Origin: Parasponia andersonii
Lineage: Eukaryota > Streptophyta > Magnoliopsida > Rosales > Cannabaceae
Direction of reading: 5' to 3'
Assembly (NCBI GenBank): GCA_002914805.1
Contig: JXTB01000554.1
Location: 7,073 to 71,072, forward strand
DNA length: 64,000 nt
Shown one piece after another: positions 1 to 13,017 of the stretch. Within the stretch, counting starts at the first letter, position 1; every line of letters starts with the position of its first letter. A program made the translations under genes and the position numbers. Below the pieces are notes generated by a model, which searched no databases, had not been told where the DNA came from, and worked only from the letters and a program-made list of their open reading frames with translations.

Positions 1-3000
1 CACTTCTGTGGGAAGATTGACATCATACGTGAACTCTGCAATAAAATCTGCGAGAGCTTGACCTTTAATTGTAGTGAGAGGTTGAAAATTGATGTCAAAT
101 TGACTCAACTCAACGGCCCACTTAAATAGTCGTCCTGAAGCCTCAGGTTTTTTAAGAACTTGTTTTAATGGAAAATTCGTAAAAACTTTGATGGAGTGCG
201 CATGAAAATAAGGTCGAAGCTTCCTGGATGAGACGATGATCTCTGGGTATCTTGTTTCGGTATCAAGTAATCTTTTACTTACATAATATGCATGTTGTTG
301 TATATTTTCTTCTTCTCGAATTAATATAGCACTTGTCGCATATTTGGAAACAGCGAGATATAAGTATAATGCTTCCCCCGGGTTTGGCTTCTACAAGAGT
401 GGAGGAGAACCCAAGTGTGTTTTTAATTCTTGGAACGCCTGTTCGCATTCTTCCATCCACTCGAATCTCTTCGAACCCTTCAATACTTCGAAGAATGGTT
501 GGCATTTATCAGTTGATCTGGATACAAATCAACTCAGTGCAGCCACTCTTCCCACCAGGCTCTGCACATCTTTGGGTTTGCAAGGGGATTGCATATCGAT
601 TAGTACTTGTATCTTCTGAAGATTAGCTTCGATGCCTCGCTGATTGACTATAAACCCCAGGAATTTTCCAGATCCTACTCCGAATGCGCACTTCTGGGGG
701 TTCAGCTTCATCTGATATTTCTGAAGAATTTTGAACATCTTATCAAGGTGCTTGACATGATCTTCAGCTTTCTTCGACTTTACTAACATGTCATCAATAT
801 ATACCTCCATTGTCTTGCCAATTTGTTTTGCAAACATCAAATTGACAAGATGCTGATAAGTCACTCCTGTGTTGATGAGTCCGAAGGGCATCATCTTGTA
901 ACAGTACATTCCTCGATCAGTGATGAACGAGGTATGCTCTTCATCTAGCTCGTACATGGGGATTTGATTGTATCTAGAATACGCGTCCATAAAGCTTAAG
1001 AGTTCATGCCCCGACGTCGTATCTACAAGCTGGTCGATTCTTGGAAGGGGAAAACTGTCCTTCAGGCATGCTTTGTTGAGTTCAGTAAAATCGATGCAAG
1101 TTCTCCACTTCTTGTTGGGTTTCTTTACGAAAACTGGGTTTGCAAGCCAGTTTGGATAAAAAGATTCCCTGATGAATCCAATTTCGAGCAACTTTTCTAC
1201 TTCCTCTTTTAATGTGACATAGCATTCTAGATTCATGTCTCTTCTTTTCTACCATACAGGCTTTTTTGTTGTATCTATGTTAAAGTGATGACTCATGATA
1301 TTCGGATCAATCCCCACTGTGTCTGAATGTTGCCACGCGAAAATATCCAAGTTTGATTTCAGAAAAATAATCAAAGAAGCTCGCATTGGTTCTTGAAGCT
1401 TCGCTCTGATTTTTAGAACCTTTGAAGACCTGTCAATTGACAAATCTTCCAAGTCTTCTATAGGTCCAGTCTTAACCTCTCTATTGATTTCTCGAGGGTC
1501 GAGGTCTTCGATTGACGCTTCACTTGACGCTTCACCTTCTAGCTGGACCATCATTGTGCGAGGTGCCACATCTTTTGCTGCGAGCTTTAAAGAATTATTA
1601 TAACAAGTCTGTGCATCATATTGATTGCCTCATACTTCGCCTACTCCATGTTGAGTCGAGAACTTCATAGCGAGGTGGTAGATTGAAGTGACTGCTCAAA
1701 GTTCCCTCAGTATTGGTCTTCCTATTACAGCATTGAATGCAGAGGGGCAATCTACAACCAAGAATTGAGTCATTATTGTTGAAACCCTAGGATAAGTTCC
1801 AACGTTGACCATTAACTCAATCATACTCCTAGGCATTATGCTGTTATCAATGAATCCGTAAAGCGGAGTGACAATGGGCTTTAGGTCGTTTTCACTCAAT
1901 CCCATCTTCTTGAAGGCGTCATAGTATAGGATATCAACAGCACTTCCATTATCGACCAATACTCGCCATAATTGTGTACTTCCACAGTTTATCTTTATGA
2001 CCAATTCATCATTATGCAGGTAATGGACCTCTCTCGTATCCTGCTCCGTGAAGGTAATATCCATATCTGGTACCCGTTGAAGCTTTTGTGGTTGCTGCTC
2101 AAGGTGCATGACATTGGTCAACGGCTGCTGTCGAGCTTCTCGTGCATACCTATCTTGCGCCATCTTCAAATCTCCACCAACATGCGGTCCTCCAAAAATA
2201 GTTCGCACTTCGCATTGAATTTCTGGAGGTCATTGTTGGTTTTCTTCTCGCCTTTCATTATTCTGCCTCGTGTACTGCCACAACCGCCCTACTTTAATTA
2301 ATATTTCGACTTCATCCTTTAAGGCATAGCAATTATTGGTATCGTGTCTAATGTCATTATGATACTGGCAGAACTTGTTGGGATCACGCCTCACTCTATC
2401 CTGTTTTATCAGTTATGGTTGACGATATCAGTTATTCTAGTTTGTGACCGCATAGATATGATCTATGGGTATATTCGGCTCAGTATAGTTATTGAATCTC
2501 ATGGGAGTTCTTGGAATCTCCTGCTTTTTCTGTTTGGGTTGCTTCTCAGTTAATTGTTCATTACTTCTTTTGTTTGACTTCTTGTTATTATTGTTATTGG
2601 TCGTGGTCGCATCTTTAGCAGCATCTTTTCCTCCTTCTTTTTTCGTCTTATGAAGATTCTCACGTGAAGATTCCACCCTCAGATGCCGACCAACTCTTCG
2701 ATAGAAGTCTTCAAGGGTTCTACATTCTCGCTCAAGTAACTCTTCCTAGAGTTTAGTCTCTGGTCGCATCCTGGTCATCATTAGAGTTAAAACTCCTCCT
2801 TTAGGTAGGTTGTTGACCTTTGCCAACTCTGAGGTAAAGTGATTGAGGTAAGATCGTAGAGTTTCCTCTGGACCTTGCCGAATAGCAGGCAGACTGACAA
2901 GTGAAACAGTTAAATTCTTTGCAACCTGGAATTACCTCAAGAACGCAGTCTGAAGTTGTTGCCAGGACGAAATTGAACTGGACTTAAGTCCTCGAAACCA

Positions 3001-4627
3001 CTTATTCGTTGCTCCTGTGAGAGTCAGTAAAACATCTGCAACGTGCGAGAGCATCGATACGATGGAGTTCCATCAGGACGCTGAAGTGATCCAAGTGATC
3101 CTGTGGATCAGTTTTCTCATCAAAAGTATTTATGGTAGGAAGTTTGAATCTAGCAGGTAAGGCAGCAGCTCGAACTTCCTCACTGAATGGCGATTGACGA
3201 TACTCATCAGCGAGCTTATCGTCCCAGCCAGCAAGTGTATCTAATGCGATCATCAAATTATGAACATCGACATTCAGAGGGAGAGCATTATCTCTTACTG
3301 GTAGCAAGGGTGGCCTTTGATCATTATCATGATATAAGGTAGGTTGGTCAGGCAAAGTCTACTGCGACCTTAAGGAGGATTCCAATATAATAGTGTGATG
3401 AGATCAACTTCAGTCGTTATGATGCAATATGGATCGCTCATGACTACGTCGCTGTTCTAGGTGTTGTCTTAGGTCTGCAGGATTATATCTCGACTCCCTA
3501 CTAATCCTTTCAAAGACGCTCTTCGATTGACATTTTTACTTGTTGTTTAGATAATCACGATTGACAATTGCTCTCCGAGAAGGTTGTCCACGATCACGAT
3601 CAGTGTTTGAACTCTCAGTGCCAGATTCTAGAGGTAAGTCTGCGACCTTGCCTTTCCCCTTGGAGGTGCGATCTCCATGACGCTCCTGATGGGCTTTGTG
3701 CTGGTCGCGGTTCTCTGTCTCTAGGATCTGAATTCCTCTCTGAGGTAGTTGAGCAAGACGTTCGTGTTGTGGTGGAGTCACCATCTGTCCCTCAGCAAGT
3801 CTTTATAGAGAATCATTAATCTGATTAATAATTTGCTAAAAGTTCATCAGTGCCTCCTCTATGCGATCCTTTCTCTAGACAATATTTTCTAGTGCAGTCA
3901 CGACAGACTGATCCTGAGCAGGATCGACCTGTGCAGCAGCAATACTTTGGGGTTGGTTTTGGCTATTTCTGGCGTTTCTGGTAGTATTTCTGGTATTTGT
4001 CATTATTGAAGAAGTAAAATTGATAAACTTTTTACTGGAATAGCCTTCTTTCTAGCGTCAATTGTTGACAGAGGTTTTGTCAACAATGAGTTTAGGAAAT
4101 TGCAAGATGTGGCTTGTGTGTGAAAAATGTTGATAAATCAAAGCAAATAAGGAGACAAGAAATTTATAATGGTTCGCCCCTAAAAAAGATGAGCCTACGT
4201 CCACTGTTTTTCACTATTTTCTGGAGAATTACAAGAGTTTCTTTAAGTTTCAAGGTGAGAATCGAAAGAGAGAGATACAGAGTATAGCCAGAAGTCTTTC
4301 ATAACAACACTGAGCTCCCTTTATATAGGTGAGGGTGGTTCAATATTTTCTAATTGTGAAAACAGGCAAGTGTGTAATCAAAAAATACAATTCAAATAAC
4401 AATATAATTGGATAATAACTTAAATGGAATGATGATCGATCTCCATTCAGAAACTTATTTCCCTTTCTTTATAGATTACCCGCTTGATGAAGCTTGATCT
4501 AGTTTCTTTTTCATACTGGTCGCACTTAACTTATTCGGAGGAGATCGCACTTCAATTAGAAAAATTCTCATACGACCTGACGCATTTCAACTTTGTCGCT
4601 AACTTTCCCTCTTTGGTATGGCCAACA
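1..4627 (-). mobile_element. Ty3/Gypsy LTR retrotransposon, Tat-type, fossil, cut by left window edge
   Basis: Reading right to left, the parts are one LTR (4063-4627), a gag-like region (about 2.9-3.9 kb), an aspartic protease region (about 1.7-2.2 kb, with VLVDNGSAVDILYYDAF), a reverse transcriptase region (about 0.5-1.25 kb, with the YIDDMLVKS active-site box) and the start of the RNase H part at the left edge (with the Tat-like phrase IKGQALADF). Directly inside the LTR the minus strand reads TTGACGCTAGAAAGAAGG, resembling the primer site of Tat elements (usually TTGGCGCTAGAAGG). The rest of pol and the other LTR lie outside the window. The element looks broken, with several interruptions in its coding regions. 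Age cannot be read without the second LTR. The superfamily is certain; the Tat assignment is likely. Confidence 0.93.
4063..4627 (-). repeat. LTR of the Gypsy element (its 5' LTR)
   Basis: The 565-bp segment begins TGTTG and ends CAACA, the perfect short inverted ends expected of an LTR. On the minus strand it contains CTATATAAAGGGAG near 4316-4330, a good TATA box for the element promoter. The base just inside is followed by the primer-site-like sequence. The five bases outside (4628-4632, TATAA) would be one copy of the target duplication; its partner is off the window. Edges were chosen from the inverted ends, not from a second LTR copy. Confidence 0.8.
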
Positions 4628-5310
4628 TATAAATTTTAGACCGCACAATAGTTACTAATTATAACCAATCTTATTTTATATAAATGGTAAAAAAATAAAT
4701 TGTTATTACAATCACTCATGTTTAATAAATGAGTAGTCTATTGGGTGTCATCTTGTAGGGGATATCGATAAAACCTCCTCTAATGAAAATTTATAAAATA
4801 AAGTTTTGCTAGGTATAGTATTAGAGTTGATCATGTGACCGTAGCTCATCAAGATTACGAGCTTAAGCATGGTGATTCTTCTATAGGTGGCAATACCCAT
4901 AGCAATTAATATACCACGATTTAGTTCAAGATACTGGGTGACTAATTAAATATAGTTTTGCTGAAAATTGTTTCTATCGTGTCTTCATTTTTTGTATATA
5001 TTTTTAAATAAATCTTGTTTTTTATCATATACTAAATGTGGTCGAAAAGTTAGTTGAAGTTTGTGAGATATTGATCACTGAATTTGAGCAATGTTCAATA
5101 ATTCCTTGTAAATTGATACATCCTGATGAAATGTGAACGTTTTTCTTCCTTTGTACTCGCATCTGTGCTTCTATTTACTTTGATTTATGAGATATGTCAA
5201 GAGTAAAGTATCATTTGCCAACTTTAATTTTTTTTTTCTCTTTTTTTTTTTTACGGATAAAATTGAAAATAAAATTTAACCAAAAAAGAGTGAGATATTT
5301 TGGATTTTTT
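4628..5310. other. intergenic spacer
   Basis: AT-rich sequence between the Gypsy LTR and a foldback element. I see no open frame of note, no RNA gene and no recognisable repeat edge here. Confidence 0.6.
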
Positions 5311-5690
5311 AAATAGGTGAACTGCAAAAAAAATACCTTAAAATTTGAGTGTTCTGTAATTTAAACTTTAAAATTTAGACTTTACAAAATAATATTTGAG
5401 ATTAAGAATTTTTCAAAATCAATACACTACACTGATTTTTTGATCAATTTTAGTTAAAAAAAAAACAATAATATCATCTATTAAAATTGAATTAATTATT
5501 ATTATTTTCCTTAATTTTGAGAATATTATTATCCTTTGCATGTTCAAATTAATCAAAAAGTCAAGTCAGAGTATTAATTTTCAAAAATTCTTAATATCAT
5601 TTTACAGAATCCAAATTTCAGAATTTTTTTAAATTGCAGAATACACAAATCTCAGGGTATAATTTTTTTTTTTTTACAATTTATCCTTTT
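5311..5690. mobile_element. small foldback (MITE-like) element
   Basis: The two halves are inverted copies of each other over nearly their whole length. The left arm begins AGGTGAACTGCAAAAAAAAT. The reverse complement of the right arm begins AGGATAAATTGTAAAAAAAA, and the arms keep matching through GAATTTTT, TTTTTGATCAATTT and ATAATAATATCATCTATTAAAA-like blocks. That makes arms of about 180 bp with almost no loop. There is no coding capacity. No convincing target duplication is visible, so the family (Mutator-like or other) is open. Similar arm wording (AACTGCAAAAAAAACC) occurs in the foldback at 46.45-46.80 kb. Confidence 0.7.
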
Positions 5691-6690
5691 TAAAATTAGA
5701 CAATGGTAATATTAATGTGAATTTGAAAAACATGCTAATTTTTAGCACATATTTTCTTTGAGAGCATCTCATACTCCAACGGACATACATGGTATATGCA
5801 TTATTAATGCCAAATTCTAATAATAAGGCACAATTTCGAAACTTATTTCGCTAGTTTTATTATAATTCTCTCTATCTTGTCCTTTTCTGCAAGATAACTT
5901 ATCATCGAAGGTTTCAAGATTTTGTCAATTCATACAATCAAAACGTTTAATTCAAAGAATGGGAGGAAAAAGAATGATACGAAAAATACCCTACTTGACC
6001 TACTTACAAAGTATATTTTACATGTCTTAGATTCTTATCAAATTCCATATATTTTAAACTTGTTATGATTTTGATCTCAACTGCCAAGAAACTTACGACT
6101 CTCAATTAGTATATGCTGTGCCACAAAACTCCCTATATAAAATGTTTTTATTCTTTCTTTTCTTTAGAATTTATATAGGTATTTTATTCCTTGAAGAAAT
6201 TGGAAGTCCCAACCCATAGAATCTTGGACATAGCCCATCACGTTGCCCAAATCCAAATAGTGTGTAATTCACGCAATGAGTAGGTCACCTCACATTACCA
6301 CTTTCAACGACATTACGCATGTGCACATTAAGTCCCACAATCCTTCACCGCTTGAAAACTCATGCAAAAACTTTCCTATTCTCAAATCGTATATGATCCC
6401 CATACCATATTCCATGTAATAACTATATCACTATTTGAGACTAGTTTTTCATATTGGGACTTAGCTAAGACCGTTTAACAAAACCATGGTAGCTAAAAGT
6501 TGGTAAGAATTATTACAAACGGTTTGGTCTATCAAACAACTACCTTCCCCTCAAAATTTCCTTCCCATGTTTTCAACTTTTCCTTTTTAACCCATATTTT
6601 TCTCCACCGTTTTCCAAATTCCTAGACAACATCTAGTCACATTACCGTACCTATTAAAAACCAAGCCCAAAATCTGCAAAATTTCAGAAT
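5691..6690. other. intergenic spacer and upstream region of the GDSL gene
   Basis: About 1 kb of AT-rich sequence leading to the GDSL gene. No competing gene is visible. It presumably holds the promoter; only a TATA-like element close to the start codon can be pointed to. Confidence 0.55.
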
Positions 6691-6696
6691 TATATA
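6691..6696 (+). promoter_or_regulatory. candidate TATA box of the GDSL gene
   Basis: TATATA within GAATTATATACCAT lies about 70 bp before the ATG, which would put transcription start near 6720 and give a leader of about 40 bases. It is the only TATA-like element in the last 100 bp. Position is the only support. Confidence 0.4.
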
Positions 6697-6761
6697 CCAT
6701 AACTTTGGAGGGACCAAAACCTCGGTTCTGCTAAATTAGTAATAAAAAAAAAAAATCAACA

Positions 6762-8701
6762 ATGAAGATTACTTCATTGGCTCTAGCTATAACGGTGGTC
6801 ACCCTCTTTGGTACCACCATTGATAGGTACCATTGCAAGGAGGTTCAGTTCATATTTGGTGATTCCCTCTCGGACGTTGGGAACAACAAGCAACTTAGTA
6901 GAAGCCTTGCCCAGGCAAGCTTGCCTTGGTATGGTATTGACTTTGGTAATGGTTTGCCTAATGGGAGGTTCTGTAATGGCCGTACTGTTGCTGATATAAT
7001 TGGTACGTAAACCGAAACCATCATCTATCATTTGTGTGTGTGTGTTACATGTATGCATGAAATCCAATTTTTCAGAACAAACCAGAATTTGTAAAATTTG
7101 GGAATTTACGCAGTTTTTGAATGTTGGGTAGAACTTTTCTTCTTTGGTCAGGTGACAAAATGGGACTCCCTAGGCCACCAGCCTTTCTAGACCCATCTTT
7201 AACTGAAGACATAATACTTGAAAAAGGAGTGAATTATGCCTCTGGAGGTGGTGGGATATTGAATGAGACCGGTAGCTACTTTGTAAGTTTTTCAAAATCT
7301 TTTATATGTATCAAACTCTTTATTATATGGTTAGGATTATAAGTTGATTCTGTGTCCGTGTACATCTTCCATGTTGCAGATTCAAAGGTTTTCACTTTAC
7401 AAGCAAATTGAGCTGTTTCAAGGGACACAGAGGCTGATAAGAAGCAAAATTGGGAAGGAGGCAGCTGAGAAATTCTTCCAAGGCGCTCGTTATGTGGTTG
7501 CTTTAGGCAGCAATGATTTCATTAACAATTACTTAATGCCTGTTTACAGTGACTCTTGGACTTATAATGATCAGAGTTTCGTTGACTACTTGATGGAAAC
7601 TCTCCACTCTCAATTGAAGGTTAATTTATCAAGTTCATATGACTATTATTTTTCAAATGAGCTTTATTAAGGACAACCACATCTGACTACTTTGTGTAAT
7701 TAGGACAATTAATTGGTGTAAATCACAGGGTGCGACTTATATGGGTCCACGCTAATAAATTGTTGTAATCCGACTAATAAAAGTTACCGTCTTTGTAAGA
7801 CTAACTGCTGGTTACAACGTATAATATTGTATAATAATATTATAGCGATTATAATAGATAAATTTGGTATCATTCGGCTACCATCTAAACTGTTATTATA
7901 ATTAATATTTCATGTAATGTTCTGTAGCATTACTCAATGTTTTCTAAAAAAGTCATTCTACAAAATATTCTCAGAAAAATCATTTTACCCCGAAACTCTA
8001 CTGGTTAGGTCTATTTCCCATTTCTGTTATGAGATGTGTGTTTATTTGGGCAGGTTTTGCATAAGTCAGGGGCAAGGCAGCTGATGGTGTTTGGGCTAGG
8101 CCCAATGGGCTGTATTCCACTCCAAAGGGTGCTAAGTACTTCAGGTGGTTGCCAAGATAGATCAAACAAACTAGCTCTCAGCTTCAACAAAGCAGCAAGC
8201 AAATTGTTAACCGATTTATCAAGCAGCCTTCCTAACGCTAGTTATAAATTTGGAGATGCTTATGATGTCGTTAATGATGTCATTACTAATCCTTCTAAGC
8301 ATGGTAAGTTATTAATTAAGTCCTAATCTTATGTTAGATTAGGTTAATCTGCATTGTTCATGATCTAGACTTACATATGAAACTAAACTAGCAAAATGTA
8401 TCATAGAATTTTGTTTTTGACAACAATGTTCTACGTTTGCTTAGGATTTTCGAACTCGGACTCACCATGCTGCTCATTCGGGAGAATCCGGCCGGCTCTT
8501 ACATGTGTTCCTGCATCAACATTGTGTAAGGACAGAAGCAAGTATGTGTTTTGGGATGAGTACCATCCATCAGATGCTGCTAATGAGATAATTGCAAATG
8601 AGATCATTAAGAAACTTGGGTTTTTGCATGATCATGATACTGAACCAAATGCTCCTTCTCCAGCACCAGATGCCTTTGGTCCATCCTCAGAGGAAGAATA
8701 A
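6762..8701 (+). CDS. GDSL esterase/lipase, secreted (SGNH hydrolase), five exons
   Basis: Exons 6762-7002, 7152-7282, 7380-7619, 8054-8303 and 8445-8701 join through GT/AG sites in consistent phase to give 372 residues, the usual length for plant GDSL lipases. Residues 1-25 form a hydrophobic signal peptide, so the product is probably secreted to the wall. The four SGNH blocks are visible: FGDSLSDVGNN with nucleophile Ser35; the GRFCNGRT/NYASGGGGIL region with its Gly; GSND at 167-170; and WDEYHPS with catalytic Asp325 and His328. A proline-rich tail (NAPSPAPDA) ends the protein. From memory the wording (ALGSNDFINNYLMPVYSDSW, FGLGPMGCIPLQR) is closest to Arabidopsis At1g74460. These enzymes hydrolyse acyl or acetyl esters; the substrate here is unknown. 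The ATG context AACAATGAAG suits a plant start. An AATAAA at 8898-8903 is a plausible polyadenylation signal. The gene looks intact. Confidence 0.95.
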
Positions 8702-8703
8702 GA

Positions 8704-9491
8704 ACTATTTCCAAGCACCATGCCTATTGCTATGATATTATGTATAACTTGGTTCATACGATATTCATCGTTGAGACTAAGAATTTTCTTATATTATTGG
8801 TTATGAAACTTAAGTGTGTCTCCAATTGTTCAAAATGTTGCTGAAAGAAAGATGTTTGTGTATGATTTAACACTTTGACAATTAAGAGTTTCTAAGAAAT
8901 AAAATCCAAGTTTGCCTCTTTTGTGAAAATAGAAGAATCTGCTTCAACCGTGGAGTCTAAGATTACTTTGATTATATTCATAGTTATACTTAATTATCTT
9001 TTAGGGGGAAAAAAAAAAAAGTTAAAATTAAATCCCTCAAAAAAAAAAAAAAAGGAAAGTTGGAAATAGTAAACGTAGACAAGGACAATTTCTTGCTACT
9101 ATTTGCCCAAACACTGGAGAATTATTTTGATCCATAATAGACTAATTAGTAATAGAGTTTTCTCATAAATATCTAGGGGCCTTTAAGAGAATGACCAGTT
9201 TACAATCAAAGTCACTAAAAAATTGTTACTTTTTAATTTATATTTTGATGTGCGAGCATTTTGGGATTTGCTGTGTGTATAGAATTTAGTACATATAAAA
9301 GTGTCCAAAACTGACACTAACTCTAATTTCCTTATATATTGCAATTGGCTTTCTGATTTTTGATATTTACCAACTTTAGAAGATCAAACAAAGGAATCCT
9401 CAATCCAATTGCCGATTGCAATCACAAAGAATTTGGGCTTTTTGTATTTCACTATTTTCAGTTGGAACGGTTGGTTGTCACATAGAATTTA
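8704..9491. other. 3' flank of the GDSL gene and spacer
   Basis: It holds the probable 3' untranslated region up to the AATAAA at 8898-8903, then AT-rich spacer with short A-runs near 9.01-9.05 kb. No other gene or structured repeat was recognised. Confidence 0.55.
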
Positions 9492-10491
9492 GGGTTAATC
9501 CCATTTTTACCCTCCAAATTATCACCCGTATCCTATTTTGGCTCATAAACTTCAAAACATTCCTAAATTAGTACCAAACTTTTAATTTATTTCATTTTAG
9601 CCCCTCTCATTACTAAAACATTAAATATGAACGAAAAATGTTCCATTTTGGCCCCTGAATTATCACCTCTGTCCCATTCTGGCCTATGAACTTCAAAATA
9701 TCCTTAAATTGGTATCCAAACTTTTAATTTGTTTCATTTTGGCTCCTCATTTTACTAAAACATTAAATATGGATAAAAAAAGTATGAGCTAGTCACATTG
9801 CTGGTTTTTAAATTCCTTTTTCATATCTATTGTCATTAACATAAAATATAAAATATGAAATTACTCATATTTTCTGTCATTAAAAATTGGTGATCACGAA
9901 ATTACTCATTCATTTTGTCATTAAAATATATATATAAATATAAAACAAATTAACTTAAAAATTTATCTCAACCAATATTATAAAACAAAGATACAATATT
10001 TACATACCCTATAGTTACTACACCTAATAAATCTTCTTTCTGGATTTGAACTTCTCTAGCAAGTTTTTAGAGTGGGAATGAGAACATATTTATATTTGAT
10101 ATTCTTTAAAGCCAGTCTACTTGAACTTCCATACCCAAACTTTTCAAGAGTTGATAGCTTTCCTCTAAGGCCACCAATTTTTCCTCCAAAAGGTTGGAAT
10201 TTTCGCACCAAATATTGAGGGTAAATTACAAGGGTATTGATTAATTTAACAACTAGTCATGTGACTAGTTCGTGCCATTTTCTATCTATATTTGGGGGGT
10301 CGAAATGGGACAAAGTTGATAGTTTCAAGGCCAAAATGAGATATTTTTCATCTATATTTAACGTTTTAGTAATGAAAGGGACCAAAATGAAATAAATTAA
10401 AAATTTAAGTGCTAATTTAGAAATGTTTTGAAGTTTAAGTGTCAAAATAGGACAAAGGTGATAGTTTAGAAGACAAAAATGGGATTAAACC
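9492..10491. mobile_element. 1000-bp foldback element with Mutator-like target duplication
   Basis: The left end GGGTTAATCCCATTTTT is matched by the reverse complement of the right end, GGTTTAATCCCATTTTT. The arms continue to match for about 200 bp (for example AACTTCAAAACATTCCTAAA against AACTTCAAAACATTTCTAAA). The flanks read TAGAATTTA before and TAGAATTTG after, a 9-bp duplication with one mismatch, which is the Mutator-superfamily length. Inside the left arm a stretch of about 135-140 bp is present twice in tandem (about 9510-9650 and 9651-9785). There is no transposase, so the element is non-autonomous. A short minus-strand open frame across the right arm is not a gene. Confidence 0.85.
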
Positions 10492-10675
10492 TAGAATTTG
10501 TGGTCTGTTTGGTCGGTTCTCCCGTTTGTGTCTTCAACAAGATGAAAAAACGATATCAATATCAAAAAACGATATCGACAACTTGAAACGACAAAAACCT
10601 CTAAGGGACATTCAAAAGGAAACGACATCAACTTAAACGATAACTCATTATTATTTTTATGTTATATGCTTTCTT

Positions 10676-10856
10676 AAACTTATTATCATTTCAGTTGGTC
10701 CAAAGCTTGAGGGATGTGTGTGTGAGTTTGGATGGGTCAGAGGTTCAAATCTTGGTAGAGTGTATGTGTGTTATGTTTCTTTAAATTTGTAGTAAGTGGT
10801 AGTCATTAGTTAAACCCCACTTTTTTTTTTAAAAAAAAAAAAACTTATTATCATTT
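10676..10856 (+). mobile_element. tRNA-derived SINE with 16-bp target duplication
   Basis: AAACTTATTATCATTT occurs at 10676-10691 and again at 10841-10856. Between them (10692-10840) lies a body of about 150 bp with an A-box-like start (AGTTGGTCCAAAGCTTGAGG), a B-box-like GTCAGAGGTTCAAATCTT, and a T-run followed by an A-rich tail. Perfect flanking duplication, internal promoter-like boxes and an A tail together define a SINE. Its last 45 bp (TTGTAGTAAGTGGTAGTCATTAGTTAA split around variants) recur in the SINE at 39.9-40.1 kb. Confidence 0.85.
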
Positions 10857-12985
10857 GAGGGTTGTTCTCTAAGATAGCTATCGATCAGCAATCTTATTTT
10901 GTTGTTGTTTAAAATAAGTTGTCGTTTTTACAAAATATTGTCGTTTGACAGACTCTAGTCTGAAATTTGTGAACTTACGTTTCAATTTTTTTTATAAAAA
11001 AATTCTCCTTTGACACAATTTTGTTGTTTAATGTTGGCGTTCTAAAGTTGATGTTGTGGTATGCTTAAGTTAAGATTTGACTTTCCAATCAAAGATATGT
11101 AATTCGAATTCATCAGTATCCGTGTAGTTCCTGAATATAAAATGCCAAAGCATTCAAGATAATTAAGATTGTCTTTACTCAAGTTTCGCATACTTTTGAA
11201 TTGCACCGGATGATTTTTGTGCCATATGCTAAGGTATAGCATTATCATAATGATTTAGCATTTCTCTTTATATAAAAATAGATTTTCTTGGTTACTAAAC
11301 TCTAAAGTTGCCAAATTTCAAGAAAATAATAATAAAATACTAAATAAAGTTGCCAAATTATTATTTTAGGAGAAAGAAGTATTTGTGTATGAAATACCAT
11401 GAAGGGGAGCTAATTCCTTAGTTTTTTCCTTGACATGTCCATCAAGAAAGTTCACAATTTGTACTTTCTTTCTTTTGTTGGTTTTTTTTTTTTTTTTGGT
11501 GGGGGCTGGGGGTTCTGCTTTTGGATTAAAGAAAACTAACAATGAAAAAGGGATTAAAAAAAGTCTGACTACGCACTACTAGGAAATGACTAGGAAAATT
11601 ATGGTATATTAATATCAACCAATACTCTGCTTTATCATATACAGAGAAGAGGTTAATCAATACAGATGCAATAAATTTGTTCTGGAACATAAATTAAGGT
11701 AGAGCAAAAGAGAAAATTTTGGTGCCTCAAAATACTTTTGATCTCCATATTTACCACGATTTCTATACATGGCTAAACTTACTTTAGACCAAAAGTCCAC
11801 ATGTGTAGTGGTCTTAGTTAACTCTGTTAAAAAATGTAACACCGAATTTATCTTAAATACCCTTACGGTACTTTTAGACTCTAAATGCCCATTTAAATAC
11901 CCTTGATCTCTCCAAGGCATACACATCGGGTGCGTGTGGTATTACACAGACACTGCTTAAGATTTCCTTTCTATTCACTCTTTGAAAAAGGATTATAAAA
12001 CCACATAGTGGTAGTGCAGTAATGGATGAGGATCCAAAATATTATTCAATTTCTGATTACATTTATTGCTATCTGTAAACAGATATGTTTGGATGTGCAT
12101 GAACTATGAGAATTCATCAGCATAATCTGTCACCATAATCTAGATCACATTATTTTGTTCAAGAAATGGATACGGTTACATATAATAATATGAACGAGGT
12201 TTATGATTTCTCTAAAGCTTAAATTATCTGTGATGGTCCAATCCAAGGTCTAATTGTGTCACAGTGCATAAATAATATGTTAATGCCCATTTGGCTAAGT
12301 GTTGAGCCCCTGAAAAGCCCCAGCCCTGTGGAAAGTGGGAAAAGTGGATGTCTACCACAAAACAATGCCCACTTTCTCCACTATACACATACAGAGCACT
12401 TAATTATAAATACTTAAAAATGAAAGGGAAAAAAAAATGGTTTCGGATATTTTTACAATTGGCTTTTAACTTGTTTGTTTACCTAACATAATGCTGGTTT
12501 ATAGTAATAATACTACTCATTTGCTGATCACTTTCTATTTCTAACAAGTTGTTTTTGCTTATCCCCAACACCAAATTGTGGAAAGTTCTCTCAGAGTTTT
12601 TTAATTTTTATTCTGACCCTTTTCTTGTCCCAAAAGAAGTGTTAAAAAGTTTTGCATTTTGGTTGTCCATTATACTTATACCGTTTGTGTGGATGTATCA
12701 TATACAGCAACTAGACAGTATATTTATTTATTTTTATCTTATTTTATTGGGTTATCCCTTCAGAAACTGCAGGGTTAGGAGCTGCCTTTTTTTTTTTTAA
12801 TATTCCTTTTAGCCTTTGGCAGCAAATTGCAATAAAGTCAAACCATATGTTTCACGTTCCATAAGGTGTTAGTTGATTAAGCACTATTGGATACAGTGAA
12901 AGAAGTGCGAAGCTAAGCTTCTTTTAATATTTGAATAATATGCAGAAAAATACTTATATATTTATAAATACATATACATACATAC

Positions 12986-13017
<32 letters not shown>

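Noticed and set aside
10257-10445. Minus-strand open frame of 62 codons
   Set aside because: It lies wholly inside the right arm of the 1000-bp foldback element and is a by-product of that repeat.
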